Shown: positions 1 through 13,554 of the stretch, in pieces
How positions within the stretch are numbered: position 1 is the first letter of the stretch
Layout of the letters: each line of letters opens with the position of its first letter
Made by a program: the position numbers and the translations under genes
The notes under the pieces: model-generated
What the model saw: the letters and a program-made list of their open reading frames with translations, nothing else
Told to the model about the DNA's origin: nothing
Database searches by the model: none
DNA from: Artocarpus heterophyllus
Lineage: Eukaryota; Streptophyta; Magnoliopsida; Rosales; Moraceae
Length of the DNA stretch: 64,000 bases
Direction of reading: 5' to 3'
NCBI GenBank assembly: GCA_025403435.1
Contig: CM046341.1
Location: forward strand, 20,359,460-20,423,459

Positions 1-481
1 ATGTATGGTGTAAACTCTAGTGTTTGTCACTAACCAAAGAAAGTTAATAACATAAGGGCCAAATCCCTTGAGGAAAAGTGTTCAGGGGCCAATGAATATG
101 ATGTAAGGGTTTTAAAAACACAAGGTTGGCATCATATAGTAGGGCCCTAAACTAAAAGTTAAAGAAAAGTATTTTTAAAGTGTATTTTTATGGCTACTTA
201 CTAAGCATTAGCTCATATAGTTTTCATGATGCAAGTGGTTTTTGAGTAGAGATTTCAGGCTACTAAGTAAGTATGATTCAAGGTCCCGTGATGAGTTTAG
301 AGATATTGACATGTGAAATGAGTGATTTTTTGTGTTTGTATATTCACAGTAGATTTGCAATAAAGGTTATTGTTTTCTATTGTGTAGAGATATTTTTATT
401 ATGTTTTTGATGAAAAATGTTATGATATAATGTTTCTCTCAAGTTAAAGCAGTTTAGAACTACTATTTAAGGGGCGTTACA
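1..481 (+). mobile_element. 3' part of a Gypsy-type LTR (truncated by the window start)
   Basis: No coding capacity is seen. The block ends with GGGGCGTTACA, the same kind of end (GGGCGTGACA) as the complete Gypsy LTR at 28011. It also holds a TACTTACTAAGC...GCTCATATAGTTTTCAT stretch near 197-227 that recurs near 5543-5575. The LTR polarity is therefore plus. The start lies outside the window and no PBS follows position 481, so this is a broken or solo LTR. The family assignment is by organisation, not by close identity. Confidence 0.4.
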
Positions 482-1579
482 CTTGTACTTCCAACATTTC
501 ATTTTGTGTCCCGCCAAAATCGGAAGATCTTTTCAATACCCTCCCCTTATTGATGTATCCAACACGAGGCCTACAAATTTATTTAACAATCTCCTCTTCA
601 AATAAAAGATGTTGCTTACTTAACTCTGTATCATTAGACTAACTAGATTGTATTTCACGAAGTGCCACCATTTGATTTTGAAAAAAAAGTTACTAGAGTT
701 TGAAAAGATGTACATAAAACTTGCATAATTGCAAAATCATAAAATAATTAATTAAATTTAGTAGCTTATATGCTCTATCTCTGCTTAGGGATAAGGAAGT
801 TAGCTTGTAACTTTGTCAGAATACATGTGTTGATGAAATGCTATGTCACCTGGGAACTCATTAATGTTGGGATCAACTTACACTAATATTTTAAAGTTAT
901 AGTGACAAAATGAAAGGAAAAAAATTAATATAAAATAAGGAAAAATTCTACCTACCAAACTAGCATGTTGTTCAAACTTTGATTTTTACCCATACTTGTT
1001 GTATTTATTTCTTGCCTTGCGATTTTTTGAATTTGTCTTTGATATTTCTTGAAAAGCGAATAGATTATTGAGTAAAAAGGATATTGTCTCTAGTAAATAT
1101 GAACAAATGACTTTGTGAGAATTTCAAAACTAACTATTTGTTTTTCAATACTGTAGTGGTCGCAAAGCGATTTCCAAGCATTATGATCAATAATATTCAG
1201 ATGAGGCAAATTCTTTGAAATCTCTGGATTAAGTTCTCCATCGATATCCTTAAAGTGCCCATGTAATGTAATAGACCGTCAATCTCTGTATAAATGTGCC
1301 ATGTATAAACCCATGGACTTTTTGATGATTTCCATCATTTTAAAATGATACCTCTTTTGTACGACAAATGAGTGATAATCAATATTGTACAACTAATATA
1401 ATTTTTTAATGAAAAAGCAAATAAATGTATAACCATAAGCATAGTTCAATTCATTACCATTAAAATAAAATTGTTTACAAAAGAAGTTAAAAAGTGCAAA
1501 GTCATTATAAGAAAATGTTTACAATTGATTCATTGTCCTCATCTAACAATTTAAGAGGCTTATCACTATCATAATCACT
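482..1579. other. No gene recognised; flank of a CACTA transposase fragment
   Basis: About 1.1 kb of AT-rich sequence without a supported reading frame. It lies on the 3' side of the minus-strand CACTA transposase remnant at 1580-2285 and may be degenerate 3' sequence of that element. I see no terminal repeat here. Confidence 0.3.
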
Positions 1580-2285
1580 TTAATCACTTTCCCGTACTTC
1601 GTCATCAACATACTCTTTTAGAGTTTCATCTATTTCATCATCCATCAATGCATCAGCAACAACATCAATTTTAGATGCTTTAATTGCACTATCTATACCA
1701 GTAGTACAAATATCTGGATCTACATCATCAACGGTAGATTGATAGTTTGTCCATCTCAGGCTCAAAGCAAAGTGTCCTTTTGAAGAATCATCTTCGTACA
1801 CAATGTCATCATTCTCAACACTCTCCTCAGCCGAAATGTCGCACAGATGCCTTTTACTAAATATTTGAACAATATGCCATGGTACATGATTGAGTGGATC
1901 AATATTGTAAAAGACTTGGTGAGCTTGGAATGCTAATATGAATGGATTGCCTTTGTGCCATTCTTTGTCATGATGTAGAGTTGCTATTTTTTTCTTGTAA
2001 AAAAAAATTTCCTCCGCGGTGATGTGTCAAACTACTTACACTTGAATAATACGACATGAAATCCTGTTTGATGCATAATAACTCAATCACCTATTCTAGA
2101 ACACCAAGGTAATCATGTTGTGTCCCATCATCTAATCTAGGCACGGAAACTCCACTATTTTACGTTGTTCTTCTAGAATCAAGTTCCTTTATAAGAAATT
2201 TTACACCATCAACATTGCGTCCACTATAAGAAACAACAATATGCTTCGAATTACTTGAACATTTTGAAAATTGAGAGAATGTTTT
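1580..2285 (-). pseudogene. CACTA (En/Spm-type) transposase, C-terminal fragment
   Basis: Read on the minus strand, this encodes the region typical of the C-terminal half of plant CACTA TNP2-type transposases. A YSG...NVDGVKF segment is followed by RRTTQNSGV-like residues (a stop interrupts at the Q position), then the DYLGVLE...IELL stretch, then an ...FQAHQVFYNIDPLNHVPWH-type segment in shifted frames, and an acidic tail (DDEIDETLKEYVDDEVRESD) ending at a stop at 1580. The frame is broken by several stops and indels. The catalytic part is absent: the homology stops at about 2285-2249, where an unrelated LTR repeat begins. It belongs to the same broad family as the CACTA at 13538, whose transposase lacks this C-terminal part. 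It could be a separate insertion or a displaced piece of a related copy. It is certainly non-functional. Confidence 0.6.
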
Positions 2286-3198
2286 TTGGATTACTATTTT
2301 CAAGAGAAAAAAATTTGAATGTTGTTTTAATATGTTAGCTATGTTATGGAAGAAGTTTTGCACTTTATTCATGCTTTAAGTTAAGATTAATTTCTTAAAG
2401 TAATTAAATATCAAGTTTTCTCTTAATTTCTTTAAGTAATTAAATATCAAGTTTTCTCTCTTTATATTTCTCGACTCTAAGTGCATGTTTGTGACTCAAA
2501 AATACTTTGTTTTGTTAAGAATTATGTATGATGATGTAATAGAGTATTAAATGATATTATGAACATGAATTTCAATTTCATGTATTACATGGATGGACAT
2601 GAACATTCCAAAAGGCGAGCACATCACGAACCATGACAACGTCACCCGATTTAAGGTTTAGTAAGCAAGCAAGTCAAGAAAGCACATTCTCACCTACAAC
2701 ATGATAATCTTTATGAAAATGTTAAATGATGTTTTATAAGTAAAGGTTTGTGATCTAAGGTTCTTATATCAAGAACTTCTACGAAAAATTTTTCCTAAAG
2801 ATGTTTTTATGGTTTTTGACAAGTTTTCAAAGAAAGCTTATATATATATATATATATATGTATGCATCACCTAATTGAGCATTACACATACTATGTTTAT
2901 GTTTATTATGTCTTGTAAGGTTTGGACTTGTCATATTTAGTTTAGGACTTGTCATGTTTAGTTTAGGACTAGCTACCCTACTTCTCTCATGATGGTGCGG
3001 CTGCGATATTAATGGTGCAACAATTGGGCCCCTAAAGATTAAATGAATAACATTTTAATATGGAAGTTTCAATGAAAGATATGTTTTATATACAAACATA
3101 TGCCTTCTGCACTCTTATGTTTATGATTATGATATTATACTATATTTTTATGAAAGTTCATATTTTATGTTTTGAGATAGGAAAGTGTACTTACTAAA
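2249..3198 (+). repeat. Direct repeat, copy 1 (LTR middle part)
   Basis: About 950 bp is repeated with high identity at 4654-5550. It runs from ACTTGAACATTTTGAAAATTGAGAG through a TA microsatellite to GAGATAGGAAAGTGTACTTACTAA. Copy 2 continues into a Gypsy-type LTR end at 6175, so this is probably the middle of a truncated LTR of that family. Its left edge abuts the CACTA fragment and its right edge ends abruptly inside the TACTTACTAA motif. Confidence 0.6.
2838..2860. repeat. (TA)n microsatellite
   Basis: Uninterrupted TA dinucleotides inside direct repeat copy 1. The equivalent position of copy 2 (about 5208-5225) carries a shorter TA run followed by TATG units, so the tract has changed length between the copies. 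Confidence 0.8.
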
Positions 3199-4653
3199 GG
3201 CCAAAGAAAAGGGAAAAAAAAGGGAAACCTGATTAAACTAGGACTAGGGTTACTTTTGCTGAAAAATATAAGGCTCAAGTGCACATATAATTCCTATCCC
3301 TTTTTCTTGCCTTCATTTTTTCTCGTATTCTTCTATGCTTTTATGCTTTCTTTTCTTTCCTAAACCTCACATACCATTAGTTTGGAATTTTGTTTTCTTA
3401 AATATTTTCTTTCTCAAAGAATTCAAGAACACAAGGTTTGAATTTATTTATGTGTATGATGTTTTTGTTTTGTTAATATATATATTTATAACTATATGTG
3501 CTTGGTATGATTGGGGTTTAAAATTTAGGGTATGTTGTTAAAGTAGATTATGATGTTTTGGTTTCAATTGAATTTTTGTGATATGCCATGAATGTGAAAA
3601 ATTTAATTTTTAGGAATGTTTAATTTTGTGATGTTCATGTTATATTTGATTTTTAGGGTTGTATGAGTTTGGTACAAATCTAACATAATTTTTGTTATTA
3701 GAACGTGATATGAGAATTTTAGAGTTTTCGGTTATTTGGAAATATTTTTGGTAATGTTTTGAGTCTAAATGATTTTATTTTTCTACAATTTTTGGAGATG
3801 ATGTGTATACATATGTTACAAATGTCTAGAATTTTTTTTTATAAATTTTCATTCTATATATTTTAAATGTTATGAGCTTCCAATCAAATAATGCTAACAA
3901 AACTTTATTTGCTGGTAGATTCGTATTTGTGCTTTATAGGGTATGTTGTAGGGGTCAGAAAGTGACTTTTGATTCTAAAAAAATTACAAGTCGTTTTTAA
4001 TATGTCAACTAAGTATCTGTAAATTTTTAACTTCATATCCTTATTATATTTTAAAGTAAAATTCATTGATTGCCAAGTACTTAGTGGTTATGAATGTCTA
4101 CTTAATATGCTCTATATAATTCATGAGATAATAAATCATACTTTTAAATATGTGTTACATGATTTATTATTTTTCTAGCATTTATTTATATGTTAACCAT
4201 GTTACATAAAAATTTCAAACACATATTGTGCATATTTGAGTTTATAAAAATGTTTGAATGCAACATGTTCGCTATTTAGCATGTCAGATGTTAATATTAA
4301 CTTTAAATTCAAACATGTGCTTTGAATTATTCTAAATTTATTTGGTGCTAAATTTTGGATATGTTATGATTTTATATGTCTATTAGGTATAGTAATTTTT
4401 ATAAATTATTTTAATGATCCATAATTTTTAGTTAGAACTGCTCACTGCCTAGGCTTTGCTAGCTTATTTTGTAATATTGATTTTGTGATTTATTTAAATT
4501 ACCAAAAGAAACTTTTATTGCTAAAGAAAAATCTGAGCATTATATACATGTGTTAAATTTATTATTACAATTTTTTATGCTCTAATTTAATGTGAATTGA
4601 AAGACATAGGATTATGAATCCTTGAAGGCCAGCTAGTTTTTGTGACTAGTAGA
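3199..4653. other. No gene recognised; AT-rich spacer between LTR repeats
   Basis: Only short hydrophobic reading frames occur here (for example 3335-3541, plus), with T-rich composition and no domain that I recognise. The stretch lies between the two copies of the ~0.9 kb repeat and may be part of the same decayed LTR element. Confidence 0.3.
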
Positions 4654-5206
4654 TTTACTTGAACATTTTGAAAATTGAGAGAATGTTTTTTGGATTAATA
4701 TTTTCAAGAGAAAAAAAATTGAATGATGTTTTTATATGTTAGCTATGTTATGGAAGAAGTTTTACACTTTATTCATGCTTTAAGTTAAGATTAATTTCTT
4801 TAAGTAATTAAATATCAAGTTTTCTCTCTTTATATTTCTTGACTCTGAGTGCATGTTTGTGACTCAAAGATACTTTGTTTTGTTAAGAATTATGTATGGT
4901 GATATAATAGAGTATTAAATGATAATATGAACATGAATATCAATTTCATATATTACGTGAATGATGGACATGAACATTCCAAAAGGCGAGCACACCACGA
5001 ACCAGGTAACATCACCTGATTTAAGGTTTAGTAAGCAAGCAAGTCAAGGAAGCACATTCTCACCTGCAACATGATAAACTTTATGAAAATGTTAAGCAAG
5101 TTTTATAAGCAAAGGTTTGTGATTTAAGGTTCTTATTTCAAGAACTTCTACGATGAATTTTCCTAAGGATGTTTCTATGATTTATGACAAGTTTTCAAAG
5201 AAAGCT

Positions 5207-5237
<31 letters not shown>

Positions 5238-6175
5238 GCATCACCTAATTGACCGTTACACACACTATGTTTATGTTTATTATGTCTTGTAAGGTTTGGA
5301 CTTGTCATGTTTAGTTTAGGACTAGCTACCCTACTTCTCTCATGATGGTGCACCTACGATGTTAATGTTGCAACGATTGGGCCTCTAAAGATAAAATGAA
5401 TAATGTTTTAATGTAGAAGTTTCAATGACATATATGTTTTATATACAAACATATGCCTTTTGCACTATTATGTTTATGATTATGATATTATGCTATATTT
5501 TTATGAAAGTTCATATTTTATGTTTTGAGATAGGAAAGTGTACTTACTAAGCTTGTGCTTACTTAGTTTTCATACCATATTGAAGACAATGGTAAAAGAC
5601 ATATGGAATAGGTGGAGGACGGAGACAGGTGTTTGTGCTCGGAGTGTTAGATTGGAAATGGAATCACACCATAAGAACAATTAATTACTAGAGCAATCAT
5701 TTTTTTATTAATGTTATTTTCTGCATTGATGTTGAATTTAGACTTGGTTTATTTTCCAGTGGAAATTTGACTGTTTTGAGACTATTTAATATTTAGTTAA
5801 TTGCGGTTTCTTAATGACTATGTCATGTTTCTTTATTTTGATATGATTAAACTATTTTGACATATAAGAATTTTTTTCGAGGGTTTTTAAATGTTGTTTG
5901 AAGTTTTGTGTGTCTCTAATTTAATAAATAATTGTATTTGTAAACTAACCATTTCTGAAGGATGACTATTAGCCAAACACCACAAGTGTTCCATCGGGCT
6001 AACCGAAGAGAAGGAAGCAAGTTTGGTAATAATTTTTTTCAAAAAAAAATATATATGCATGTTTTCCTGAAATATATACTTGAATGTAAGTGTTTTATTT
6101 GAATTGTTTATCTTCAAATAATGATTTTAATGGTACAAGTAAGGATAATTATGACATTTGTAAAGGGACGTTACA
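4654..6175 (+). mobile_element. Gypsy-type LTR, middle and 3' end (contains direct repeat copy 2)
   Basis: Positions 4654-5550 repeat 2249-3198. The sequence then continues through TACTTACTAAGCTTGTGC and an AGGTGGAGGACGGAGAC stretch to a terminal GGGACGTTACA at 6175. The order of these modules matches the 3' half of the complete Gypsy LTR at 25819-28011: a TACTGAGCCTTTCGCTCA motif, a CT/GA-rich spacer, then GGGCGTGACA. No TG start can be fixed, so the left boundary is only where the repeat begins. No PBS follows, which suggests a solo or truncated LTR. Confidence 0.45.
5208..5225. repeat. (TA)n microsatellite
   Basis: TA repeats followed by TATG units, the counterpart of the longer tract at 2838 in the paralogous repeat. 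Confidence 0.75.
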
Positions 6176-9100
6176 CAATATATCAGTTATATTATTTATA
6201 GGTGAAAATTTGAAGATTAAAGTTAATTATTTACAATTTATTTATACTATTTAGACATTTTTTACTTTTTCTATTTTTAGATTTTTTTTTTGTGATTTTG
6301 GACCTTCAATAACAAGAAATGTGATTTAAATTGGATTGGTAAATAGAATTTCAATAATAAGAAATGTGACTTATTTAAATAGAAAATGAAACTTTAACGA
6401 TAAGTGCAAATTGACTTAAATGAAACTATTATAACAGTGCTAAGGATTAAAGGTTCTATTCTGATAATCAACTTAAATACGCTTTAGTTTTTCTAAGATT
6501 ATTTATTAAAATGGTTTTAGTATGCAATATGTCATCTTTTGTCTACAATAAATCAAAAGTTACAACACATTTAATGTGCCAATTCATGTCTATAATGTAT
6601 CAAAAACTTATTTTTAACAAATAAGTATAATTTCAAAATTAACTAACTAAAATTACCAATAAAAGTAAAGTTAAGTATTTACCATGTCATTTTTTGTCTA
6701 TGAATAATCAAACTATTCCCGAGCATTACCTATGACAGCTTGTATTTATGGTAAATCAAAACTTAATTTTGCAAGAATTTTATCTAAGTAAATATGAAAA
6801 TCATAAGTTTTATAGAAATGATTTTGACATTATAAGTACTTAGAAAACTTTGAAAAATAAAAATATTTAACTTAATTTTACTAGAATTTCCCTATCTTTC
6901 CTTAGCTAAAAAAGAAATTGAGAAAGACATATAGAAAGTAAAAACACACATAATATTATACATAACTAAAAATTACAACAACTTAAACTTAAAACTATAT
7001 TACAAAAACTAAAATTAGAAACTAAGAAAACAAAAACTAAAACTTGGAACTATATGTTTACAAGAGGAGAGGAATTTCTCACAAAGCGAATGGGTGAGGA
7101 ATACATGCCATGGTGGGGTATTAATACTAGAGGTATGGTAACTATTTACAAGATTTTTTACATTTTTATTTAATTTTTATTATTTTATTTAGATATTCTT
7201 GATTGAAGATGACTAAGATTGCAAAGTGAGAGATTTTTTGATTAAGAATTTCCACCCATATCTCTTTAATCAGATTTGAAATATGATTTTATTTTTTTTC
7301 ACGGGTGAATCAGCCTTAGATTGCTAGTTTTTCTTTGTGATCCATTGGAGCACCTGTAGGATGGACGAGCAGTAGCTGTGCATTGCATTGACTTCGACTG
7401 GATCTAGTAGATGAAGAGTGCTGGGCCAAGGTAGAAAATCCTAGATGTTGCTCGAGTCGTGGTATGTACATCTAACGACTATGAAGACAAGCATAGTGGG
7501 AAGCGAAGCAACAAATTCCCAGGGGCCTAGATGCATGGACGGCCTGGATGAGTTGGGAGGTCTGATCCAACAGTTCTAACGGTGCCACATGCCATTTCTT
7601 TTTATTTTTATTTTCTTTTTGATTTTTCATGTATTTCAGGGCCATTTTTGCTCATTTTTGTGCCGCTTTCTTTATTTGTCTTGCATATTTTAAATCTAAA
7701 ATTAAATATACAAACTAAAATTAATTATTTTGCAAACATAATTTTTACAATAATTTTAAAAATATTCATTTTACAATAAAACACAAAACACATTAAAAAT
7801 AAATAAAAACTTCTAAAATTAAAAAACCTTATTAGATATATTATTTAAGACTCAAAGATATTTTTATAAATTACTAGAAATATTATAAAATATATTTACA
7901 AATGAAAAACTTAGTTACAAATACTTAAAGACTCAAAATAAAATCACAAAATATTATTTTTACGGTTTTGAGTATTTACAAACTAATTAATTATTAAATA
8001 CATAAAAATGATTCTAAAATTATTAAAAATATTATTAAACATAAAAACACACTGAAATCATATTTTTGAATATATTTTTACACAAACACAATAAAATACT
8101 AATTGTCACATAAATGCTATAATAAGGGATTTTATGAGAAATATGAACGTAAAATGATTGATTTTAGCCTTAACAAATGTGCATTTTCATAGCCATATCA
8201 CACACTCAACTAGCTTATTGCTAGTTCTGAGTAATTAAAACGATATAATATAATTACAAACCAAATTATTGATTTCTCAAAAGCTTTTTACTCCTTGCAG
8301 AATGTCCTCAGAGGTTGTTTTAGAATCATGACTCAAAATAAAACACAGTTATTATTCAAGTTTATGCTTCATTTTGAGAGTATTTCTCATATTTAAGATG
8401 GATTTTTCTGTGTGTGCATGTTAATAGATTTTCATGTGTGTATGCGTTATTCTATCACTAATCATTGCATACAAACTAGATAAATTTACATTAATATAAA
8501 CTAATTTATTTTAACAAAATCTTATAAGTTTGTGTTCTATTCCTTTCTCCACTAATATAAATTAACAAAAAATTAAGAACCATTAGGAGTTTATTCGGCT
8601 TATAATATAAGGCTAGGATAAAACAAGTAGGATGAAAGATAAATTTGAAGCTTGATTCACCCTTAAAGCACTTACATTATTCTCAGACCCTTGAATTACA
8701 AACATTAATTCCCAAGTAAGAAACCTAAAAATGAAATAAACTTTCATTTGTCATCCACTTTTTATTTATTTTTTTATTATTTTCTTTTTTTATTATTTTA
8801 TTATTTTTTATTTTATTTGAATTTACAGATGTACAAAATAATACAAATTTCTTTTCATAACTATTCCCATCCTCCCATAACATTAGCATAACCCAAATTA
8901 CATTCAAAGCGATCATGTGCCTTATGAGTGAAAGGTAAAAAGAAATGATATAAAATTATTAAAAAGACTAGGTTAAAATTTTGTGGGTGACAAAGAAAAT
9001 GGATCATTAACTTGGGATACAAAACATATAAAGTTAAGTTTGAAAGGCTCAAATGATCCAAAGATGGCCTAAATTATGTCCTTAACTTAATATTATCTAG

Positions 9101-9830
9101 GATTTCTTCTTGAGAGGGATACAAACAAATTATAAGATTTTACAAAAAATAAACAAAATTATATTAACATAAACAGTCTACAAATTAGTATAATAAATCA
9201 AAGTTTAAGTTTAAGCGCTCAAATTTTAGGAAAAATCAATCTTAATATGAGACTAACACAAGAAATTAACATAAGCTTAAACAATTTTTGAATTTTATAA
9301 TAAGCTATGATAATAACCATGCTTCTTCATCGAACAAAAGGCACAAAGAAAACAAATATCTGCAAAACATTATTTAGATTTTTCAAATTTTTTGATTTTT
9401 TTAATATTTTTCAATTTTTAGTTTTTTTTATTAGATGTACAAAACAGAATGAAATATGTTACAAACATGATTATGACACATCTCAAGAAAGCTAAAGACT
9501 CTATAACTTAGCTATCCTAAACATGCATGCATGCACACAACATGGAGAACAAAAGCATAAATGAAAATACATGAAAAATAACAATCTCGGACCAAAACAA
9601 GATGCGTTTCAAGACTTACTCCTTCACTCACCCATCTCAACACTAAAACAAGAATATAAAAGTTTTATAGATGGCACACTATTTTCTTTCCTTTTGATTT
9701 TTTAAAATTTTTAAGGGTTTTTAAGATTTTTTTCCGCTTGGTCTTAGAGCAAGTCCTATTTTAGACACATAAAAAAAAAAAATCTCAAACCTGAAAACTT
9801 TTAGCATAAATTTTAAAAATTTTGACACAA
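6176..9830 (-). other. Probable 3' LTR region of old minus-strand element E1; no gene
   Basis: About 3.6 kb, mostly very AT-rich, with no supported gene. The first part (about 6180-6250) resembles 18452-18520, around the shared string CAGTTATATTATTTATA. The latter lies beside the degenerate PBS at 18310, so the two would be the two LTR copies of one minus-strand element. A less AT-rich patch at about 7300-7580 has no recognisable coding content. Exact LTR borders cannot be set by eye. Confidence 0.3.
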
Positions 9831-9870
9831 ACCCTCTCCCCTAGCCTAAATTAAACATTGTCCTCAATGT
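9831..9870 (-). other. Polypurine tract and GAGGACAAT motif of element E1
   Basis: On the minus strand the sequence reads ACATTGAGGACAATGT, then GGCTAGGGGAGAGGGT. An ATTGAGGACAAT motif followed by a G-rich purine tract is common just before the 3' LTR of plant Gypsy elements of the Tat/Athila type. This would place the 3' LTR of E1 directly to the left. It is an inference from motif similarity only. Confidence 0.4.
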
Positions 9871-12800
9871 TTAACAAAATTAAGCATAAAGAACAACAAC
9901 ATATATGTAAGGACGGTTATTCAAAATATGCAAAGATAAATAAACATAATATGAACAAACATGTTGTAGGTAAAACTGAAAGATCAAAGATTTTAGAGAG
10001 AAAGATCCAAATCTAGTTTGCACCTTTTGCTGAGTGTTGAAATTACAGTGTCTGCCTCGAGAGTGATGACTTGTATTTTCTCAAGTAATTCCTCAACAGT
10101 AGGAGCAGAGACAAAAATCCTTCTTCATGACTCTACAAGAAAGTTTTGTTCTATAACATTATCTAGAAAACTTAAAAGACCATCAACGACACCATTGATT
10201 TATTAAGAATACAAAACTGACTCCAACTTGCAATAACAAACATTTCTTCTAGAGTTCTTAGACCTCTCAGTAAAACAATGAAAGCATCTGAATGGCGAAT
10301 CATAGCTTTGATACATGTAGAGACATTTATGACTATTTTCTTAGTTCCTATGGTTTCACCACAATGATTATCTTGAACAAGAAAATGAGGGATAATACCT
10401 ACGATATAATGCTTTCTAAGAAATCAAGACTCCTATTTTTTCTAAAGAATTTTATGTTTTTTTATAACTTGAAAACTTTTACACCGCTCTGAGTAAAAGT
10501 CTAATTACAAATGAGATATAATACATGATTGAGTATGTTGAAAGAAAAATGGGCAGGTGAAGACAGATGAAGATATACGGATAGATGTGACACAACTGTA
10601 AAACTTTTGAAAATTTTACCCAACAAGGAGTATTCAACTTTTGAAAAATTAAATAAAAGTATACAACTTTTGACAAAATAAGACTAAACCAAAATGTACA
10701 CGACATGCCAAACATCTACCGAATAAAACAATTCATCTGATAGATAACATAAAAAAAAAATATTAAAAGCAAACAAAACAAACACAATTATTAAACAAAG
10801 AACTATTATAACAATCACACAAAAACAAAAATCTTCTTTCATTTTTATGTTTTTTCTAATGAAAATTTATTTGAGAATGAATGAAAAGTCATTATCATCA
10901 AAATGCATCTCTAGAAAATCCTTTACTCAACAATTTTGATGATTTTTCACTAAAACCAAATTCATATCTCAAATAATTTCCTAACAAATTTTTTTTAAAG
11001 AAAACAAAAATACACAAAAACTAAAAATACTTTACAAATTTTGCTTAGAATCAAACAGATTAGGAGACTATTTCCTATCTAAATTTCTTGCAAATGGAAC
11101 AATTGGGCCTTTTAAAGACAGATTCCCTAGGCATTCTTTTTCTACATGAAACTGAGGCCAAAGTCTACAAATGGCTTATTGAACATAACTACTAGGATGA
11201 TCTAAAACCTTTTGCAAAGGCCATCCTTATAGAAAAGTATTTTATATTCCTTATTCATAGACATAAAACCTTTTGCCTTACACTTACGTTCATATTTTTT
11301 ACAAGAACATTTAAGGCACTGAGATGCTATAGCTCCAGCTTCCTAGCGCACAGACTTGTACAAATTCTAGACAGACCTTTATTTGTGACATCACTAGGAC
11401 AAATAAAACCTTCTATGTGCACTTTTATATTAGTTGGAAGTTTAAAACAAGAAAGTACATAAAGACTAGTGATTCTGACTTTGTACTTCTGCCTAATTTC
11501 TTTCTGAGAAAGGGAAAGAAAGTACTTTTTTAGGTGATCATATTTATGATTTATGATTTAAGAGAGAAAAGATGAGATTCTTAAAAGTGAATTGAGATCT
11601 TTGAAATAGAGTTAAGTCCTTTGAGTGGATATGAGAGCTCTTAAGAGAGTATTGAGAAGATTTTGTGGGACTAAGAGAAAAAAGATGAATAATTTTTAGA
11701 AAAAAATGTTTAAAGATTGAAGAACTTTGAAGGTTTTCTATAAATTTTTAGGGAAAACTTTGAAGATCTAAAGAGCAGACAGAGAAAATTCGAGAGCTTA
11801 GAGAGAGAGAAAATTTAGAGAAAGAAAGTAGAGAATTCTGGGCTTTGATGTAAGTAAGTGGTTTTATAGATGAAAGATGCGGTAATGTTTAGATACAAGG
11901 GAAAACTATTCTAAAACGTGTGAAAGTTAATCTGGGCTAGGCCAAACAATAATTGGACTAAGTGAAAAAAATGATAAAATAACAACACTCATTGACAAAG
12001 AAAAAGAAAATATTTTTGTGATTTTAATTTTTTTAATATTTTTTTTGTAAATTTTTTAAATTTTTCGTGTTTTTTATATTTTTTAGAAAATTTCTAAAAA
12101 TAAAAAAAATTCATTTTAATTATTTCATTAAAATGCGCCTCTAGAGGCCATCAATACAAAGTACTAACTAATTCTAACGATTTCAACCTCTATAACCTTA
12201 GCCATTTAAATGAATTTTTCAAAAGGAAATTTCTAATTTTTAGAAAATTACATAGATGAAATTTAATATACCAATGAAACTATTACATTACAAAAGAAAT
12301 GGTAAAGAGTCATAAAAAAAGTGGTTTTCTCTCATAAAAATATCAAATGATACCACATATGGGTTATGTGTAATTATGCCCTCAAGATTGGCAAAATGTA
12401 AAACACTTCTGCTGTGTGATCTGGATTCATTTCATAGTCTTGGTGAATCCATAAAAATGATGTAAGAGATGGTAGAAGAGGTGGGGGGGCCACATCAATT
12501 CATGGTAAGTATAATCTTTGGTAAATTCTAGTGGCAACATTAGTTCAGAATCTAAGACTAAAGATAGTGATTGTTCACATTCTATGGTCAAGTCTTTTTC
12601 AAACATATCTAAGAATTCCACTCTTGAACTAGGTTCCTAAAATAGGTGGGTTCTAAATTCTCTTAATTTTCCAACATAGATTCGAAATATTTTCTTAAGA
12701 TTTTCAAATTTTCCCTATTTGAAGAATCTAATGAATTTTGCAGTTCAACAGTTGGCTCCAAAATTTTGAGTTGATTGTTAGGCCAAAGATCAAAAAAAGT

Positions 12801-13537
12801 TGAATTGTTTTCTACACCTAGGTCAATTTTAGAATTATTCAATCTCCAATAATCATACTTGACCATATCTCCCAACATATAATACGCTTTATCTACTAGG
12901 TAATTGATAAAAAGTGGTGGTTCTATCCCCTTTGTCTATCCAATTTCTAGTTTCATAACTTAGCCCATCTAAAAAGATTCCTAACAGGTAATCCTAAGAA
13001 AAACCATCGTAAAGAAGCCTATCTAGTAAATTCTTATATCTCCACCAAACACTATAAAATAGTTCCAAGTGTTATTAGAAAAAATTTTCAGTGATTTCTT
13101 TACAACTTCCCGCAAAATTTTTAATTTTTATTTATTTTTCTTAGACATATGAAAACAAAAAAACACAAAAAGAGAAACAAGCAAAATTTAGTCTACATAA
13201 ATAGTGACTCAATACTAACATGCAAACAACGTGAATAATAACATTTTCTTGGCTTTTTATTGCTTTTTTGCTTTTTTTATTTTGCCATTTTGGCACCTAC
13301 AAACAAAGAAAATTAACAACAAAATATAAGAGAAATATTAATAAGATCAAGCAGTACAACCGTCCCTTTAAAATTAAAGGAAAATAAAATGCTGAAGAGG
13401 TAAAAGTTAGAAGTTAGAAGTTAGATTAAAAGTGTATATGTCAGAAAGTTAAAAAAAAATAATGTACAAAAAAAATAAAAGGGGAAAAATATAAATATAT
13501 AGATATATAATAATAATAAAGTAGTTTATCTAGCAAT
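9871..13537 (-). mobile_element. Degenerate internal region of element E1
   Basis: No conserved gag or pol domain can be recognised. Minus-strand frames at 12427-12621 and 12663-12878 (the second starting MLGDMVKYDYWRLNN) are polar and acidic, and may be remnants of a larger reading frame, but I cannot assign them. A purine-rich stretch (about 11500-11830) reads as CT-rich on the element's strand. Positions 12885-13537 recur at about 52156-52815 immediately left of the second CACTA copy, which shows that this is repeated DNA and not host gene sequence. E1 may be a large non-autonomous LTR element. Confidence 0.35.
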
Positions 13538-13550
13538 CACTACTACAAAC
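13538..13550 (+). repeat. CACTA left terminal inverted repeat (copy 1)
   Basis: CACTACTACAAAC, the canonical CACTA start; identical 13 bp begin copy 2 at 52816. Confidence 0.85.
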
Positions 13551-13554
13551 TACA

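Noticed and set aside
2249..2372. N-terminal part of the minus ORF 2160-2372 as transposase sequence
   Set aside because: That part lies in the direct repeat also present at 4654, which is LTR-derived; only the portion below about 2285 looks like transposase.
3335..3541. Small hydrophobic ORF that could be a membrane peptide
   Set aside because: T-rich sequence gives Phe/Leu/Ile-rich frames by chance; similar ones occur at 7582 and 10479.
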